DNA of 64,000 bases from Acestrorhynchus altus. Taxonomy: Eukaryota > Chordata > Actinopteri > Characiformes > Acestrorhynchidae. Numbering within the stretch: the first letter of the stretch is position 1; every line of letters starts with the position of its first letter. The notes below the pieces were generated by a model. The model searched no databases. It was not told the DNA's origin and saw only the letters and a program-made list of their open reading frames with translations. The stretch spans positions 29,764,872 to 29,828,871 of the forward strand of contig CM067511.1 in NCBI GenBank assembly GCA_034509495.1, given 5' to 3'. Positions 62,576 to 64,000 of this stretch are shown in pieces. Position numbers and translations under genes: made by a program.

Positions 62576-63084
62576 ACATAAGGATAAATAAAAAATGTGC
62601 AGGGATAGTATAAAAGCCCAAATAGGCTCATGTACTGTACTTTCCCCTCAAAGAATAACAAATAAGATCTAAAAAAAAAGAGAAAAGTGTTCATTTCTCT
62701 GGCTTCACTATTTACAGGAATGTGTTTGAGAAAAATGAACATTGTCATTTTATTCAGTAAAGCATTGATCACATTTCTCCCGACTGAAATGACAACTGCA
62801 CAAAATACAGAAAATATATGTTTAAATAAGTTTTCAGACTTCAAACAGTTCAAAAAAGGTAATATTCATGTCTAAACAACACAAAACAAATGTTTTAACT
62901 TTCAGAGAATTCCAAAATCGATATTTGGTGAAATAACTTATCAGTCACAGCTTTGCCTGCTCTCCACCAGTCTTGCCAACTGCTGTTGGGTGCAGAATTT
63001 GAAGTAGTGTAGCTTCATATGAATGGAATGGCTGGAATGAAACAACTGGTATATAAGTAGAAAAGCTTTTTTAAGAAATATATT

Positions 63085-63115
<31 letters not shown>

Positions 63116-63604
63116 TTTTAATAGTATAAATAAGCTAACAGCAGTGTGCACATTGTGGCATTAATGTTTATTCCTTTCTGACCTTGTATTTATCATTCTT
63201 ATTATGCATCAAACCTACACATATTAACTTAGTTATTTGATGAGTAGAGAAACCACACTGGACAGGTCAATCAAAAGCACACTTACAATCAGAGGAACTC
63301 TTCATATAGAGTGAGATGTGGGTACCTGTGTTTACTTCTTCAGTGTAGACGGGTCCGTGGAGGGAGCCCTGATGTGCCCCGTACAAAGCAACGGTGTATG
63401 AGGTGTTGGGACTAAGACCAGTCACACCCAGGCTATATACATCACCGGACACTGACAACTTCTGCCTCTCTGGACCCTTTGAGTTTGTCACTTCAATCAC
63501 AAAGTTCTCAAAGGCAGTGCCCTCCTCAATGCTCCAGGACACATTGAAGCTGTTCCATGACACATCAGACACAATGACTTTCCCAATTTGGGGCTTATTT
63601 TTCT
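43750..63604 (-). CDS. tnc: Tenascin-C, 3' part (FN3 repeats and fibrinogen globe); 5' end beyond the window
   Basis: Seventeen exons join in frame to give 1,046 residues. They are 63604-63326, 59278-59006, 58822-58550, 58111-57839, 55391-55113, 53245-52976, 51162-51040, 49895-49749, 48769-48650, 48532-48389, 47808-47678, 47211-47067, 46787-46636, 46545-46449, 45261-45100, 44124-43961 and 43860-43750. The order FN3 x9 then fibrinogen-like globe is the C-terminal half of a tenascin. The end, [20 protein letters not shown] followed by LEGRRKRS, matches tenascin-C better than tenascin-R or -W as I remember them. Tenascin-C is a secreted, six-armed extracellular-matrix glycoprotein that modulates cell adhesion and migration. 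The N-terminal assembly region, EGF repeats and first FN3 repeats must lie beyond 64000. A second teleost tenascin paralogue cannot be ruled out. Confidence 0.93.
45640..46140. mobile_element. Tc1-like relic in a tnc intron
   Basis: It opens with AGTCATGTGAAAATTTTAGG near 45643, like the ends of fish Tc1-type elements, and at 45955 has ACTGTGAAGCATGGAGGTGG followed by GGGGCTGCTTTGCTGCAGCA. These are transposase-derived phrases (VKHGGGS...WGCFAA). Most of the gene is missing, so this copy is internally deleted. Confidence 0.6.
47067..47808 (-). CDS. tnc: tnc two exons, split FN3 repeat i
   Basis: Exons 47808-47678 and 47211-47067 give 92 codons. First half: [20 protein letters not shown] with [15 protein letters not shown]; second half: [20 protein letters not shown] and [10 protein letters not shown]. 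It is the last FN3 repeat. Its inner intron is phase 0, unlike the two repeats before it. Confidence 0.93.
48389..48769 (-). CDS. tnc: tnc two exons, split FN3 repeat h
   Basis: Exons 48769-48650 and 48532-48389 give 88 codons. First half: [20 protein letters not shown] and [20 protein letters not shown]; second half: [20 protein letters not shown] and [19 protein letters not shown]. The short 117-base intron is phase 1. Confidence 0.93.
49130..49420. repeat. Dispersed fish repeat in tnc intron
   Basis: It has the ordered phrases GAGATGGTCTTTAGTCTGCG, GGGGAAGTTCGTTCCACCAC and CTTGAGGGATGGTGGGTCAA. I recognise these as a common interspersed repeat of fish but cannot name the family with certainty. 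Confidence 0.5.
49597..49662. repeat. (AAT)n microsatellite
   Basis: About 22 uninterrupted AAT units in the intron between the halves of repeats g and h. Confidence 0.97.
49749..51162 (-). CDS. tnc: tnc two exons, split FN3 repeat g
   Basis: Exons 51162-51040 and 49895-49749 give 90 codons. The first half is [20 protein letters not shown] then [16 protein letters not shown]; the second is [14 protein letters not shown]...[10 protein letters not shown]. The intron between them is phase 1 and holds a CA microsatellite, a LINE fragment and a further repeat. Confidence 0.92.
50465..50885 (-). pseudogene. RTE-type LINE fragment in tnc intron
   Basis: The minus-strand frame 50735-50493 contains [20 protein letters not shown], then [20 protein letters not shown] and [18 protein letters not shown]. 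These match the conserved C-terminal end of RTE-like LINE reverse transcriptases. Upstream pieces continue to about 50885 with stops. Only the 3' end is present. Confidence 0.8.
50937..50993. repeat. (CA)n microsatellite
   Basis: CA dinucleotides with one interruption (CAGACA). The minus-strand frame with a Cys-Val run is an artefact of this repeat. Confidence 0.95.
51200..51950. other. tnc intron sequence, nothing recognised
   Basis: Intronic sequence upstream of repeat g with no clear repeat or exon. Confidence 0.35.
52063..52648. repeat. MITE with inverted ends and a purine-rich middle, in tnc intron
   Basis: The left tip AGAGTTTCCCAACCCTGGTA is matched by the complement of the right tip, GTGTTTCTTAACCCTGGTAC. 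The inner 540 bp are rich in ACAGG/GGGACA words with a few local duplications (ACAGGAGCATGA twice at 52157-52184). The overlapping long frames on the minus strand reflect this composition. Confidence 0.6.
52976..53245 (-). CDS. tnc: tnc exon, single-exon FN3 repeat f
   Basis: 90 codons: [29 protein letters not shown], and YEIELYG. Phase 1 at both ends. It is the last of the one-exon repeats; the next three repeats are split, as in mammalian TNC, where one-exon repeats form the alternatively spliced block. Confidence 0.92.
53603..54318. repeat. Non-autonomous DNA transposon of about 715 bp in tnc intron
   Basis: Left end ACACTGCAAAAGTTTTAGGC with ACCTG; right end CAGGTGCCTAAACTTTTGCA. They are inverted repeats of each other over about 25 bases with few changes. 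No transposase is visible inside. Confidence 0.75.
55113..55391 (-). CDS. tnc: tnc exon, single-exon FN3 repeat e
   Basis: 93 codons: [25 protein letters not shown], and YEITLTG. Phase 1 at both ends. The acceptor CCCCTCCAG at 55392-55400 has a short pyrimidine tract, so it may be weak. That would fit regulated inclusion, which is inference. Confidence 0.88.
55688..55983. repeat. MITE of about 295 bp in tnc intron
   Basis: Left end GCCGTGGCCAAATGTTTTGA; the complement of the right end reads CAGTTGTGGCCAAAAGCTTT. These are inverted tips around AT-rich sequence without a frame. It lies between repeats d and e. Confidence 0.65.
56100..57800. other. tnc intron sequence, no exon recognised
   Basis: The plus-strand frames 56421-56663 and 56693-56989 are rich in Lys and Arg and are antisense to tnc. 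They might be decayed transposase, but no family motif is clear enough to name one. Confidence 0.3.
57839..58111 (-). CDS. tnc: tnc exon, single-exon FN3 repeat d
   Basis: 91 codons: [25 protein letters not shown], and YDVVFYG. Phase 1 at both ends. NFT and NVT are potential N-glycosylation sites. Confidence 0.92.
58550..58822 (-). CDS. tnc: tnc exon, single-exon FN3 repeat c
   Basis: 91 codons: [25 protein letters not shown], and YHVKLYA. It ends LTAVVTTGT or TTG at the junction. Phase 1 at both ends. It is only 183 bp from repeat b, a compact pair. Confidence 0.92.
59006..59278 (-). CDS. tnc: tnc exon, single-exon FN3 repeat b
   Basis: 91 codons: [20 protein letters not shown], then FSLSW, and DYIAYLSG in the F strand. 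Two NxS/T glycosylation sites are visible (NVT and NGT), plus NLS. Phase 1 at both ends. Confidence 0.92.
59340..60900. other. tnc intron sequence with short direct repeats
   Basis: It includes MITE-type GGTTCT/GAACC words at 59350-59430 and a perfect duplicate of AAAAGAGCCAATCAGCTTGC at 59547 and 59598. No exon was recognised. Confidence 0.35.
60905..61070. repeat. MITE with inverted ends in tnc intron
   Basis: Left tip AACTTTCTCAACTGGTCCTC then GAGGCACCCCTG; complement of the right tip GTGTTTCTCAAGCCTGGTCC then TGGAGGCACCCC. About 165 bp and related to the tips at 52063 and 32022. Confidence 0.65.
61400..62245. other. tnc intron sequence, nothing recognised
   Basis: The frame at 61729-62013 on the plus strand is antisense to tnc and carries no recognisable motif. 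Confidence 0.3.
62246..63010 (+). mobile_element. Tc1-like element end, split by an insertion
   Basis: The tip CAGCTCTGGAAAAATAAGAG with ACCACTC at 62245-62271 is the end of a common fish Tc1-like family. The sequence that should follow resumes only at about 62685 with TTCATTTCTCTGGCTTCACT, AGGAATGTGTTTGAGAAAAA and CTCTCCACCAGTCTTGCCAA. Between them lie about 400 bases of other DNA, including an (ATT)n run at 62499-62573. It ends near 63010, so most of the element is absent. Confidence 0.75.
62499..62573. repeat. (ATT)n microsatellite
   Basis: About 25 uninterrupted ATT units. Confidence 0.97.
63078..63121. repeat. (TTTA)n microsatellite
   Basis: About ten TTTA units, next to the 3' end of the Tc1 relic. 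Confidence 0.95.
63326..63604 (-). CDS. tnc: tnc exon, single-exon FN3 repeat a
   Basis: 93 codons, starting [20 protein letters not shown] and ending in [10 protein letters not shown]. It has the FN3 landmarks FNVSW (strand B tryptophan) and YTVALYG (strand F tyrosine). Both boundaries are in phase 1. It is the most 5' exon in the window and is separated by a 4.0 kb intron, holding a MITE and a Tc1 relic, from the next exon. Confidence 0.9.
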
Positions 63605-64000
63605 CTGACAGACAAAGAGACCAGACTGGAGTTAAACCTGAGATATAATGCATTACTTATGAGCAGTGACAACTTTAGTAAGATGAAGCTCCAGTACTTT
63701 CTCTTAACTTTAACAGATAAGGCATGAGATGGAAGAGGAATGGCTCAAGTAAGAAGTTATGGTAATGAAGATTTAGAAGAGGTTAGACATGGATGCACTT
63801 CTACAGGTGTCTTTGATAGCTTTTATCTACACTGCTATCAGTGTAACATTGTTCTGGAGGAAATTTAGAGCTAAGGAGGAAATGTTTGCATTGATCTACA
63901 CATTGAGTCTGATGCTACTGAGACTTCTTTACAGAAACATTACTAATTAGTCAATGCTAATAATGACACTCTGTTATGATGTGATCTTTTGCATTCTCTT

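Noticed and set aside
62294..62853. Frames with long isoleucine runs
   Set aside because: Translations of the (ATT)n microsatellite.
43750..63604. Tenascin-R or tenascin-W identity for the tenascin gene
   Set aside because: The C-terminal [11 protein letters not shown] run and the block of one-exon FN3 repeats fit tenascin-C better; this is from memory and a tree would settle it.

Overview
The window is vertebrate nuclear DNA, almost certainly from a teleost fish. It has split genes with GT-AG introns and long introns. It is packed with degraded Tc1-like transposons, miniature inverted-repeat elements (MITEs), tRNA-derived SINEs, LINE fragments and microsatellites of the kinds common in fish genomes. 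Nothing bacterial or viral was recognised.

Two protein-coding genes can be rebuilt with intact reading frames, both on the minus strand and head to tail. From 63604 down to 43750 lies the 3' part of a tenascin gene, best called tnc. It has six fibronectin type III (FN3) repeats encoded by one exon each, three FN3 repeats split over two exons each, and a C-terminal fibrinogen-like globe in five exons. This gives 1,046 residues in the window; the N-terminal part lies beyond position 64000. About 3 kb downstream, rabl6 runs from its ATG at 40262 to its stop at 21656. It has 15 coding exons and 734 residues, with a Rab-like GTPase domain, a proline-rich middle, acidic stretches and a lysine-rich tail. 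Every splice junction keeps frame. One rabl6 intron needs a GC donor.

Layout. 1-1440: tandem satellite, each unit about 210-260 bp, most carrying the octamer ATGCAAAT. 1400-2330: CpG-rich, promoter-like segment with a possible first exon of an unknown minus-strand gene. 2870-8560: relics of three Tc1-like elements and a SINE. 8560-21650: intergenic, with minisatellites, a LINE relic and a MITE. 21656-40843: rabl6 and its promoter, with repeats in the introns. 40850-43700: intergenic repeats and the tnc 3' untranslated region. 43750-64000: tnc, also with repeats in the introns.

The two genes are not known to work together: tenascin-C is a secreted matrix glycoprotein and RABL6 an intracellular GTPase-like protein. 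The least expected structure is a GC-rich palindromic element of about 95 bp. It occurs twice in opposite orientation, once in the CpG-rich segment near 1.96 kb and once at the presumed rabl6 promoter near 40.8 kb. I saw no convincing new multi-gene system.
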